A stretch of DNA of 64,000 nt, from NCBI RefSeq assembly GCF_025264645.1, contig NZ_CP073696.1, positions 620,001 to 684,000 of the forward strand, written 5' to 3'. The stretch is from Edaphobacter lichenicola. GTDB taxonomy: Bacteria > Acidobacteriota > Terriglobia > Terriglobales > Acidobacteriaceae. Each line of letters opens with the position of its first letter. The stretch's first letter is position 1. Position numbers and translations under genes: made by a program. The notes beneath the pieces were generated by a model that saw nothing but the letters and a program-made list of their open reading frames with translations, was not told the DNA's origin and made no database searches. This document shows, in pieces, positions 9,664 to 18,067 of the stretch.

Positions 9664-9702
9664 TGTGTATAAATATACATTATTTGTGTATATTTATACA
9701 CA
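9664..9702. promoter_or_regulatory. Tandem ARG boxes (ArgR operator) between argR and gltB
   Basis: Box 1 TGTGTATAAATATACATT (9664-9681) and box 2 TGTGTATATTTATACACA (9685-9702) are separated by 3 bp, so their centres are 21 bp (two helical turns) apart. This is the spacing known for ArgR hexamers. Against the E. coli consensus wnTGAATwwwwATTCAnw each box differs only by TGTAT/ATACA in place of TGAAT/ATTCA. The pair lies in the 198-bp divergent region and could control both argR-argH and gltB. Confidence 0.85.
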
Positions 9703-9794
9703 TGCTTCTCAGTCAATTTTCCTGAGATGGCTCCACAAATATTAGAAGGGGTCGTAACCGCGCGTCTTGTGCCGGGTACGACGTATAGTGAAGC

Positions 9795-12700
9795 ATGGAA
9801 CGGTCTCTTGCAGCTAGCCTGAACCCTACTCGCGGAAGTGTGGGCGTGTCTTCCGTAGCTTCGCCGTCGTTGGTGGACGAGCGGTTCGATCACGATTCAT
9901 GTGGTGTAGGGTTCGTCGCTTCGGTCGATGCTTCGCCTTCGCATGGGATTCTGGAGCAGGCGCTTACTGCGCTTGCGCGGCTGGCTCATCGGGGAGCGAC
10001 TGCTGCGGACGGAAAGAGCAGCGACGGCGTTGGCGTGATGACGGCGGTTCCGCGGTCGTTGCTGGTTAAAGCTACAAATCTTTCGATTGGTGATACGCAG
10101 TTGCTGGGCGTGGGGATGCTGCTCATTCCTGTCGAGGAGACGCGTGCCGAGGAGGTGCTGGAGCGGTGTCTGCTCTCGCATGACTTCGAGATACTTTGTT
10201 GGCGCGATGTACCGGTGCGTACGGAGTGGCTGGGCGAGATGGCACTGGGCACGATGCCGAAGATTCGCCAGGTGCTGATTGTCGACCGCGAGGATGCAGA
10301 GCCGGGGACGATGGAGCGGCGGCTGTATCTTGCGCGAAAGCAGTTTGAGCGGGCGCATGAGCAGGGGGATGTAACGGGATACGTGTGCTCGTTATCGTCG
10401 CAGACGCTTGTTTACAAGGCGATGTGTACAGGGGAGTTTCTGCCGCATTTTTATCCGGATTTGGCGTCGGAGGAGTATGTGACGCCGTTCGCGGTGTTTC
10501 ATCAGCGCTACGCGACGAATACGTTGCCGACGTGGCACCGGGCACAGCCTGGGCGGAAGCTTGGACACAACGGCGAGATCAATACGGTGTGGGGAAATCG
10601 TGCGCGGATGGCGGCTCGGGATTCGACGCTGCCGGTGGAGTGCAAGCCGGTCTTGACTCAGGGTGGAACGGACTCGACGAGTCTTGATGAGGCGGTGGAG
10701 CTGCTCTCGCAGAATGGAAGGACGCTGTCTGAGGCGATTCGCATGTTGCTGCCTCCGGCGACGGATGGGCATCCTCTGTCTTCGTTCCTGCGGTATCACA
10801 CGGATTGTGCGGAGCCTTGGGATGGGCCGGCGGCGCTTGCGTTCAGCGATGGACGGGTTGTCGGTGCGGCGCTCGATCGGAATGGGCTGCGGCCTTGTCG
10901 ATTCGCGGTGACAAGCAAAGGGTTGGTGGTTGCTGGGTCGGAGGCGGGATTGGTGGATCTCGATCCGGAAGAGGTGACACATAGTGGGCGGTTGGGGCCT
11001 GGGCAGATGTTGGTCGTCGATCTTGAAAATCACAGAGTCTATGAGGATGAGGAGCTGTTGGAGCTGTTCGATGCGGGCGCGACGTACGCGAAGCTCGCTG
11101 AGGATACACCGCTGGTTGGTGTAGCTACTGCGGTGGTTGATTCTGCTGCGTTGAGCGCGGCGCAGAGGGGCTTCGGATATACGCGGGAAGACGTGAAGAT
11201 GATCCTGCAGCCGATGGCGGTTGAGGGCAAAGATGCTGTGTGGTCGATGGGCGACGATACGCCGTTGGCGTTTCTTGCCCGGTCTCCGCGGCCTGTATAT
11301 GCGTACTTCCGGCAGAGGTTTGCGCAGGTGACGAATCCTGCGATCGACCCGCTGCGTGAGGCTTGTGTGGTGTCGCTGCATACGCGGCTTGGACCGTGGC
11401 CTCACATGCTGGATAAGAATGCGCCGCTGCCAGGTTTGTCGGTGCCTTCGCCGTTTTTGTCGCTGGGGCAGGTTGAGGCGCTGCGGAAGGGCGAGTATCC
11501 GAATACGGCGGAGCTGAAGCTGGCTGAGTTGCAGGCGGTGTTTGGTGTGGAGAAGTCGCTGACACAGGCACTCGACGATGTTTGCATGCAGGCGATCAAG
11601 CTGGTGCGCGAGGGCGCGCGGATTCTGCTGCTCTCGGATCGTAGTGCGAGTGCGGAGAAACTGCCAATACCGATGGCGATGGCAACGGGTGCGGTGCATC
11701 AGGCGCTGGTGTCAGCTGGGTTGAGGACGCTGGCCGGGCTTGCGGTGGAGGCGGGTGACTGTCGCGATATTCACCATGCTGCGGTGTTGATTGGATATGG
11801 CGCGGGGGTGGTGTGTCCGTGGCTGGCGCTGGAGACTGGGATGAGTCTCGCTCCTGCGGATACGGACGCGGTAGAGGCCGAGCGGAAGATGATGAAGTCA
11901 CTCGATGCCGGGCTGGCGAAGGTGATGTCGAAGATGGGCATCTCCGTGGTGGATAGCTATCGCGGGGCGCACCTGTTCGATATTCTCGGGCTGCATTCGA
12001 GCGTGGTGGCACGGTGCTTTGTGGGAACGCCGGCTCCTCTGTCTGGTGTGGGATTTGCCGAGGTGGAGCGACAACTGCGACAGACCTGGGTAAAGGGCGA
12101 AGATGCTGCTCCGGCTTCGGCTGAGCTGCCGGATTATGGCTGGGTGCGTTTCAGGAAGGCAGATGTTTCGGAGCCGCATGCTTGGCAGCCGCCTACTGTG
12201 AAGGCGTTGCAGTCGGTTGTGGGGAGTGCGCGGAATGTGCCGCAGCCTACAGATCCTGCGGGTGCGTTTGCGATTTATACCAAGGACGTGATTGGGCGTG
12301 ATCCTGCGGTGTTGCGCGATCTGCTGGAGATTCGTCCGGCGGGGGCTGAGATTGCGGTGGATGATGTGGAGTCGCCAGCGAGTTTATGCAAGCGGTTTGT
12401 GGCGAGCGCGATGTCACTGGGCTCGTTGAGCCCGGAGGCTCACCAGACGATAACGGCTGCGATGAATATGCTTGGTGGCCGGTCGAATACGGGAGAAGGC
12501 GGCGAGGACTCTGCGGTCTATCGTGTGCAGCCTGTTGGACCGGACAGAGGCAGTTCGGGCGATGGAGCGAGTCTGCTGGCTCGATCGGGAGGGGGAACTG
12601 CGATTGCAGAGCCTGCGATTGAGGCGCCTGCGGTGCATGTTTCGTTGAATAACAAGATCAAGCAAGTTGCGTCCGGACGGTTTGGAGTGACGGCGGAGTA

Positions 12701-14327
12701 TCTGTCGTATGCGGAGGAGATTGAGATTAAGGTTGCCCAAGGGGCGAAGCCGGGTGAGGGTGGACAGTTGCCAGGGCACAAGGTCAGCGGCTTGATTGCA
12801 AGGCTTCGTCATGCGCAGCCTGGCGTGTCGTTGATCTCGCCGCCGCCGCACCATGACATCTATTCGATTGAGGATCTCGCTCAGTTGATCTATGACCTGA
12901 AGCGCGTGAATCCGCGTGCTGCGGTTGGTGTGAAGCTTGTCTCGGGCTGCGGCGTGGGTACGGTTGCCGCGGGTGTTGCGAAGGCTTACGCAGACTTTAT
13001 CGTGATCGCTGGAAATACGGGCGGAACGGGGGCTGCGGCGCTTTCGAGCATTAAGTACGCGGGGAATCCGTGGGAGCTTGGGCTGGCTGAGGCGCAGCAG
13101 GTGCTGATGCAGAATGGCATGCGCGGACGAGTGCGGCTACGGACAGATGGCGGTCTGGCGACGGCGCGGGATATTTTGATCGCGGCGTTGCTGGGTGCGG
13201 ATGAGTATGCGTTTGGCACGGCGGTTCTGGTGGTGCTCGGTTGCGATATGGCGCGACAGTGTCACCTGAATACGTGCCCGACGGGAATTGCAACGCAGAA
13301 GCCGGAGTTGCGGGCGAAGTTCCGTGGGAAGCCGGAGCATGTGGTGCGATTCTTTGAGCAGCTTTCAGGGGATCTGCAGCATCTGCTGGCGCGGTATGGA
13401 TTGCCATCGATTGAGGCGGCGATTGGGCGGTCAGATCTGCTGGAGCAGGTTCGATTTGATGGGAATCTGGATCTGCAGCCGATGCTGACGCAGGTTTCGG
13501 ATGGCCCGCGCCGGTTTATGGGCGTGAGGAATAATCAGCCGCTGGCGTGTGCGCCGCTTGACGAAGAGTGGGTTGGTCCAGCGATGGCGGCGGTGGATGC
13601 TGGTACTCCGTTTGTGGTGGATTCAAAGATTGCGAACTGCGACCGGGCCGTTGGTTCACGGTTGGCGGGTGAGTTGGCGGTACGTCGGGCGCAGGGCGAG
13701 CTTGCTGCGGACGTCACGTTCCATCTGCATGGGACGGCCGGACAGTCGTTTGGTGCGTTCACCGTCGATGGGATGAAGCTGGAGCTTGATGGACAGGCGA
13801 ATGACTTTGTTGGCAAAGGTCTGTCGGGTGGTGAGTTGGTGATTCGTGCGCGCGGGTTGGCGGCGAAGGATAGTGGAAACCACGTGATCTTGGGGAACGT
13901 TGCTTTGTATGGCGCCACGTCCGGACGGCTGTTTGCAGCGGGTCGGGCAGGGGAGCGGTTTGGAGTTCGCAACTCGGGTGCGATGGCTGTGGTGGAAGGC
14001 GTTGGCGACCATGGTTGTGAGTACATGACTGGCGGCACAGTCGTTATTCTGGGACGGGTCGGGATGAACTTTGGCGCGGGCATGACGGGCGGTTTGGCGT
14101 GGGTGCTGGATGCTGATGGTTCCTTTGTGTCCGGGAAGAGATATCACCCGGAGTTCATTGATGCGGAATCGTTTAGCCTGGTTGACGCTGAATCGCAAGA
14201 GAGCCTGAAGGCACTCATTGAGGAGCACGTGCGGCGGTCGGGCAGTGGTCTTGGGCAGGAGATGCTTTTGAACTGGCCTGAGCGGGCTGCTGCATTTGTT
14301 CGGCTGACTCCTAAACCGCAGGCTTAA
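9795..14327 (+). CDS. gltB: Glutamate synthase, large subunit
   Basis: Makes glutamate from glutamine and 2-oxoglutarate. 1510 residues, full length for the alpha subunit. The N-terminal glutaminase domain begins at C36 (FDHDSCGVGF) after a 35-residue propeptide that is normally cleaved off. Central and FMN-binding domains follow; the FMN loop GEGGEDS and a QVASGRFGV segment are visible. The 3Fe-4S cysteines are C1150, C1156 and C1161 (CDMARQCHLNTC). The C-terminal GXGXG beta-helix domain ends near residue 1450. No small subunit (gltD) is adjacent. The ATG has only a weak ribosome site. The upstream ARG boxes suggest ArgR influence. Confidence 0.97.
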   Translation: MERSLAASLNPTRGSVGVSSVASPSLVDERFDHDSCGVGFVASVDASPSHGILEQALTALARLAHRGATAADGKSSDGVGVMTAVPRSLLVKATNLSIGDTQLLGVGMLLIPVEETRAEEVLERCLLSHDFEILCWRDVPVRTEWLGEMALGTMPKIRQVLIVDREDAEPGTMERRLYLARKQFERAHEQGDVTGYVCSLSSQTLVYKAMCTGEFLPHFYPDLASEEYVTPFAVFHQRYATNTLPTWHRAQPGRKLGHNGEINTVWGNRARMAARDSTLPVECKPVLTQGGTDSTSLDEAVELLSQNGRTLSEAIRMLLPPATDGHPLSSFLRYHTDCAEPWDGPAALAFSDGRVVGAALDRNGLRPCRFAVTSKGLVVAGSEAGLVDLDPEEVTHSGRLGPGQMLVVDLENHRVYEDEELLELFDAGATYAKLAEDTPLVGVATAVVDSAALSAAQRGFGYTREDVKMILQPMAVEGKDAVWSMGDDTPLAFLARSPRPVYAYFRQRFAQVTNPAIDPLREACVVSLHTRLGPWPHMLDKNAPLPGLSVPSPFLSLGQVEALRKGEYPNTAELKLAELQAVFGVEKSLTQALDDVCMQAIKLVREGARILLLSDRSASAEKLPIPMAMATGAVHQALVSAGLRTLAGLAVEAGDCRDIHHAAVLIGYGAGVVCPWLALETGMSLAPADTDAVEAERKMMKSLDAGLAKVMSKMGISVVDSYRGAHLFDILGLHSSVVARCFVGTPAPLSGVGFAEVERQLRQTWVKGEDAAPASAELPDYGWVRFRKADVSEPHAWQPPTVKALQSVVGSARNVPQPTDPAGAFAIYTKDVIGRDPAVLRDLLEIRPAGAEIAVDDVESPASLCKRFVASAMSLGSLSPEAHQTITAAMNMLGGRSNTGEGGEDSAVYRVQPVGPDRGSSGDGASLLARSGGGTAIAEPAIEAPAVHVSLNNKIKQVASGRFGVTAEYLSYAEEIEIKVAQGAKPGEGGQLPGHKVSGLIARLRHAQPGVSLISPPPHHDIYSIEDLAQLIYDLKRVNPRAAVGVKLVSGCGVGTVAAGVAKAYADFIVIAGNTGGTGAAALSSIKYAGNPWELGLAEAQQVLMQNGMRGRVRLRTDGGLATARDILIAALLGADEYAFGTAVLVVLGCDMARQCHLNTCPTGIATQKPELRAKFRGKPEHVVRFFEQLSGDLQHLLARYGLPSIEAAIGRSDLLEQVRFDGNLDLQPMLTQVSDGPRRFMGVRNNQPLACAPLDEEWVGPAMAAVDAGTPFVVDSKIANCDRAVGSRLAGELAVRRAQGELAADVTFHLHGTAGQSFGAFTVDGMKLELDGQANDFVGKGLSGGELVIRARGLAAKDSGNHVILGNVALYGATSGRLFAAGRAGERFGVRNSGAMAVVEGVGDHGCEYMTGGTVVILGRVGMNFGAGMTGGLAWVLDADGSFVSGKRYHPEFIDAESFSLVDAESQESLKALIEEHVRRSGSGLGQEMLLNWPERAAAFVRLTPKPQA

Positions 14328-14342
14328 GGGTTTGGCGACTCA

Positions 14343-14377
14343 GGTCCGTCTTTCTACTTTTTCAAGGGAGGCGGACC
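14343..14377 (+). terminator. Hairpin after gltB, possible terminator
   Basis: GGTCCGTCTTTC (14343-14354) can pair over 12 bp with GGGAGGCGGACC (14366-14377), including G-U pairs, around an 11-nt U-rich loop. There is no clear T-run after it, so termination is not certain. Confidence 0.4.
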
Positions 14378-14493
14378 GAGGTGTCATGACTCGCCTGCTT
14401 TGTTGTTAGCGAACTCTCCTGGGTGACGCATTGAGTTGTGTTTTGCGTATCAGGGTGATTTACGGCGATTCTTCACCGTGGGGAGACTGCAAA

Positions 14494-14518
14494 CGCAGAT
14501 TCTCGTCGGGAATGACAA
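14494..14518 (+). repeat. Dispersed repeat, copy 6
   Basis: CGCAGATTCTCGTCGGGAATGACAA, a diverged unit with a weakened hairpin, in the gltB-tetR gap and followed by an A-run. Confidence 0.8.
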
Positions 14519-14571
14519 AAAAAAGGCTCTAGGGCTGGTTGAAAGTGCATAAAGATCCATTTTGCTCGGAG

Positions 14572-14589
14572 TGAATGACAGTTCATTCT
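14572..14589. promoter_or_regulatory. FadR-like operator ahead of the TetR gene
   Basis: TGAATGACAGTTCATTCT is a palindrome TGAATGA-N4-TCATTCt. It closely matches the operator known for the TetR-family FadR of Bacillus (TGAATGA-N4-TCATTCA). Its position just upstream of the likely start suggests autorepression. Confidence 0.6.
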
Positions 14590-14639
14590 TGGCAAACTCT
14601 CGTCGATTCATTAGAGTGGCGGCACCGGAGATTTCCGGT

Positions 14640-15293
14640 TTGAGGCCTGGACTGAAACGAACAGCTAAGAAAACGAGGCCTGATTCAACCATAAGGGTGG
14701 CGCCGGCAACAGGGCCGGGAAGCGAGAAGTATCAGCGCATTCTGGATGCGGCGGTGGAGGTGATCGCCGAACGGGGCTACTTCAGCTCACCGGTGAGCGC
14801 GATCGCCAAACGTGCCGGGGTAGCAGACGGCACGGTCTATCTCTACTTCAAGAGCAAAGATGATGTGCTACGGACGGCGATCGATTCGACGTTCGATAAG
14901 TTCCATCGTCAGGTTGAAGAAGAGTTCAAGACGTTGAAGGGACCACGGGAGCAGTTGGAGTACATTGCGCAGGTCCATCTGGAGAGCCATGCGGTGAACC
15001 GAAGCATGGCGGTGTTGATGCAGACCGAGGTGCGACAGAGCGCACGATTTATTGCGGAGTTTTCGCACCATCATCTGGTGAAGTACATCCAGGTGGTGCG
15101 TGAGGTCGTGCGGAGAGGGCAACTGGAGGGGATCTTTCGACGCGATGTCTCCGATGGCGTGGTGGCTCACTGCATGTTTGGAGCGATCGACGAGTTGTTG
15201 AGTTCGGCGGTATTCACAGGACGCGTCTATGATTCGAAGGCGACGGCTGCACAGGTGATGGATGTTCTGCTGAGTGGGATTCAGGCGAGGTGA
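14640..15293 (+). CDS. TetR-family regulator, probably FadR-like
   Basis: DNA-binding repressor with an N-terminal TetR helix-turn-helix (YQRILDAAVEVIAERGY, then VADGTVYLYFKSKDDVL) and an all-helical ligand domain. It lies directly before a long-chain acyl-CoA ligase gene and a FadR-type palindrome, so a role in fatty-acid degradation with acyl-CoA as inducer is likely. The start is uncertain. The longest frame begins at TTG 14562, but that would put the operator inside the gene. TTG at 14640 has GGAG 9 bp upstream and is used here; GTG at 14697 is another option. Confidence 0.8.
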   Translation: MRPGLKRTAKKTRPDSTIRVAPATGPGSEKYQRILDAAVEVIAERGYFSSPVSAIAKRAGVADGTVYLYFKSKDDVLRTAIDSTFDKFHRQVEEEFKTLKGPREQLEYIAQVHLESHAVNRSMAVLMQTEVRQSARFIAEFSHHHLVKYIQVVREVVRRGQLEGIFRRDVSDGVVAHCMFGAIDELLSSAVFTGRVYDSKATAAQVMDVLLSGIQAR

Positions 15294-15327
15294 TCGCTTG
15301 CGTTGAGGACGCTGCGCGGGCGATAAA

Positions 15328-15352
15328 GCAGATATCTGCGCTGCAGATGACA
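15328..15352 (+). repeat. Possible diverged member of the dispersed repeat family
   Basis: GCAGATATCTGCGCTGCAGATGACA keeps the GCAGAT...ATGACA ends of the family but has a different middle. It sits between the TetR and acyl-CoA ligase genes. Confidence 0.35.
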
Positions 15353-15380
15353 GGTAGGGAATAGAAACGAAGATTCAAGG

Positions 15381-15402
15381 TCATTAACAAGACTTGTAAT
15401 GA
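15381..15402. promoter_or_regulatory. Palindrome upstream of the acyl-CoA ligase gene
   Basis: TCATTA...TAATGA arms enclose the perfect palindrome ACAAG-A-CTTGT. It ends 14 bp before the start codon and overlaps a TGTAAT -10-like hexamer, so it may be an operator. Confidence 0.4.
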
Positions 15403-15415
15403 AATTTGGAGATGA

Positions 15416-17209
15416 ATGATGTTTGATCTGGCAACAGTGAACGATGTTTTTGAGATGGTTTCAGGACGTGGCGATCGTGCGGCGATGATGGCGCAGGGGG
15501 CGGATGGGACGTGGACGCCGATCAGCTCCAGCGAATTGTATGGACGAGTGCGGGCGTTTGCTGATGTGTTGCGTGGTTGGGGAGTGATGAAGGGCGATCG
15601 CGTGGCGATTCTCTCGGAGAACCGCTGGGAGTGGGCGGTGACGGACTTTGCGGTGCTGGCTGTCGGAGGCGTGGATGTTCCTCTTTATCCGACTCTCACG
15701 CCGGAGCAGATTGGTTATATGTTGCGGGACTCGGGGGCGAAGGTGGCGGTGCTCTCGTCGCGTGAGCAGTACGACAAGTTGTCGGCTGTGGGGGATCTGC
15801 CGGAGTTGGAGCATGTGGTGGTGATGGATGCGGGGGAGTTTGCGAATGCGGAGAGCTTTAGCGCTCTGATGGCGGACGCATCGGCGAAGAAGCAGAAGGA
15901 TGCTGGATTTGATGCGATGTTGAAGACGGTGCGGCCGGCGGATCTGGCGACGATTATCTATACGTCGGGTACGACGGGTGAGCCGAAGGGAGTGATGTTG
16001 ACGCATGGGAATCTCGCGAGCAACGTGAACTATTCGACGGGAAAGATGGGGTTCGATGCGGAGGATTGCTGTATCTCGTTTTTGCCGCTGTCGCATGTGA
16101 CGGCGCGGCATACGGACTATGCGCTGTTGTGTCATGGAGTGAAGCTGGCTTACTGCGCGAAGTTCGACCAGTTGCCGGTAGCGATGAAGGTTGTGAGGCC
16201 GACGGTGTTTTTGGCGGTGCCACGAGTGTACGAGAAGATTCGGCATGCAGTGCAGGGTAAGTCGGCCGCGTCGCCGGCGAAGCTGAAGATTTTGAACTGG
16301 GCGCTGGGAGTAGGGAAGAAGCATCGGGCGGAGATATTGGTGGGGAAGACTCCGAGTGCGCTGAGCTGGAAGATTGCGAACAAGCTGGTGTATTCGAAGA
16401 TTCTTGAGGCGTTTGGTGGGCGGGCGAAGGTGTTTATCTCGGGCGGCGCGCCGCTTGGGATGGAGTCAGCTGGATGGTTTGCGGATGTGGGGATTCGCAT
16501 CTTTGAGGGGTATGGGCTGACGGAGACTTCGCCTGTGATTGCGGTGAATTATCCAGAGGCTCACCGGATTGGCACTGTGGGTCAGGCGCTGAAGAATGTG
16601 CAGTGCCGGTTCGCCCAGGATGGTGAGTTGGAGGTGAAGGGACCCTCGGTGTTCGCGGGATATTGGAAGAAGGAGAAGGAGACGAAAGAGGCGTTCACCG
16701 AGGATGGCTGGTTCAAGACCGGGGACATCGGTGCAATGGATCAGGATGGGTTTCTGTCGATTACGGATCGCAAGAAAGAGTTGTTGAAGACCAGCGGCGG
16801 AAAGTTGATTGCGCCGCAGCCGATCGAGAATAAGCTGAAGGCGAACTCGCTGGTGGCGGAGGCTGCGCTGGTGGGGGATAAACATAAGTTTGCGTGTGTG
16901 TTGATATCGCCGAACTTCGCAGTGTTGGAGGGATGGGCGAAGACGCAGGGGATTTCGACGAGCGACAAGGCGGCTTTGGTGAAAGACGCGAAGGTGGTGA
17001 AGGCGTATCAAGAGATCGTGGATAAGGTGAATATGAGCCTGGCGAACTTCGAGAGCATGAAGCGGATGAGCGTCGTTCCGGAGGAGTGGAGCGTGGACGG
17101 TGGAACACTGACTCCTAGTTTAAAGTTGAAGCGGCGGGTGATCGAGCAAAAGTATGCGAAGCAGATTGGGGATTTTTATGCAGATGAGGCTACTGCGTCG
17201 AGGGGATGA
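15416..17209 (+). CDS. Long-chain acyl-CoA synthetase (AMP-forming)
   Basis: Activates fatty acids to acyl-CoA through an acyl-adenylate, at the membrane face in the cytosol. 597 residues, the length of the FAA1/FadD15-type ligases. The AMP-binding motif YTSGTTGEPKG is near residue 181, the A5 motif EGYGLTETSP is at about 364, and the hinge segment FKTGDIGAMDQDGFLSITDR contains the adenine-binding Asp and the hinge region. ELLKTSGGKLIAP carries the C-terminal core. GGAG precedes the start; a second ATG follows immediately. Together with the TetR gene it suggests a fatty-acid use unit. Confidence 0.93.
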   Translation: MMFDLATVNDVFEMVSGRGDRAAMMAQGADGTWTPISSSELYGRVRAFADVLRGWGVMKGDRVAILSENRWEWAVTDFAVLAVGGVDVPLYPTLTPEQIGYMLRDSGAKVAVLSSREQYDKLSAVGDLPELEHVVVMDAGEFANAESFSALMADASAKKQKDAGFDAMLKTVRPADLATIIYTSGTTGEPKGVMLTHGNLASNVNYSTGKMGFDAEDCCISFLPLSHVTARHTDYALLCHGVKLAYCAKFDQLPVAMKVVRPTVFLAVPRVYEKIRHAVQGKSAASPAKLKILNWALGVGKKHRAEILVGKTPSALSWKIANKLVYSKILEAFGGRAKVFISGGAPLGMESAGWFADVGIRIFEGYGLTETSPVIAVNYPEAHRIGTVGQALKNVQCRFAQDGELEVKGPSVFAGYWKKEKETKEAFTEDGWFKTGDIGAMDQDGFLSITDRKKELLKTSGGKLIAPQPIENKLKANSLVAEAALVGDKHKFACVLISPNFAVLEGWAKTQGISTSDKAALVKDAKVVKAYQEIVDKVNMSLANFESMKRMSVVPEEWSVDGGTLTPSLKLKRRVIEQKYAKQIGDFYADEATASRG

Positions 17210-18041
17210 TCTCAGATCTTTGATGGCTGGAGTGCTGCGGGTGCTGGGCGTGACCGGGTTGGCTTGCGGGATGTGTTTGGCGCAGGTGGGGCCGCCGGTT
17301 TGCGCTGTTCCGGCCGGGAAGCAGGTGCCTAGTCTGCGGCCGACGGTGGGGATGACGAGGCCTTCTGTTGCTGCTGCTGTTGCGACGGCAGAGACTGCTG
17401 CGGCGGATCCGTCGATGATCGTAGCTGCGGAGCCGATGGAGAACTTTGGGGTGGCTCGGTATCGGTTGGAAGACTATGCCGATTGTGTGGGAACGGGTGG
17501 GTGCTATTGGGCGGATGTGGACGCTCAGGCGAGGCGAGCTGAGGCGGCGTTGAACAGCCTGGTTGCATCGCGAAAGACGGGCGAGAAGCTGGCGTTGGTG
17601 CTCGATATCGATGAGACTTCGTTGACAAACTATTGCGAGATGAAGCGAGAGGACTACGGGTTTATCTCGGTGCCGTTCAATGAATGGGCGGTGTCGGCTG
17701 ACGCGGATATGCCGATGCCAGGGACGCTGCGGTTGTTCAATGTGGCAAGGGCGGCTGGGGTCGAGGTGTTTTTTATTACGGGCCGGCCGGGGCAGCAGAA
17801 GGCGGCTACTGCGAAGAATCTGGAGGCCGCTGGTTATAAGGGATGGAAGGGCCTAGCTCTGCGTGAGGGGCCGCAGAAGACGATGGCCACGGTCGCTTAT
17901 AAGAGCGAGGAGCGGAAAAAGATTGTGGATGCAGGGTATCGGATTGCGATGAATGTTGGGGATCAGTGGAGCGATTTGAATGGAGAGCCTAAGGGAGAGG
18001 TGAGCGTGAAGCTTCCGAACCCCTTTTATTATTTGCCTTGA
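17178..18041 (+). CDS. HAD class IIIB acid phosphatase, secreted
   Basis: Phosphomonoesterase of the plant acid phosphatase/lipoprotein e(P4) family, acting outside the cytoplasm. The HAD motif I LVLDIDETSL has the nucleophile Asp and the DIDET form typical of class IIIB. Motif II is FFITGRPGQQ, and the C-terminal VGDQWSDL carries the metal-binding Asp residues. The start ATG at 17178 has TTGGGGA about 6 bp upstream and yields an N-terminal signal region (VLRVLGVTGLACGMCLA); whether it is lipid-modified at LAC is unclear. It overlaps the 3' end of the acyl-CoA ligase gene by 32 bp. ATG 17223 is an alternative start. Confidence 0.88.
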   Translation: MQMRLLRRGDDLRSLMAGVLRVLGVTGLACGMCLAQVGPPVCAVPAGKQVPSLRPTVGMTRPSVAAAVATAETAAADPSMIVAAEPMENFGVARYRLEDYADCVGTGGCYWADVDAQARRAEAALNSLVASRKTGEKLALVLDIDETSLTNYCEMKREDYGFISVPFNEWAVSADADMPMPGTLRLFNVARAAGVEVFFITGRPGQQKAATAKNLEAAGYKGWKGLALREGPQKTMATVAYKSEERKKIVDAGYRIAMNVGDQWSDLNGEPKGEVSVKLPNPFYYLP

Positions 18042-18067
18042 TGATTCTTTGAAGCGAGGGCCATGCC

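Noticed and set aside
10392..11699. 435-codon minus-strand frame opposite gltB
   Set aside because: Arg/His/Gln-rich antisense shadow of conserved gltB coding sequence.
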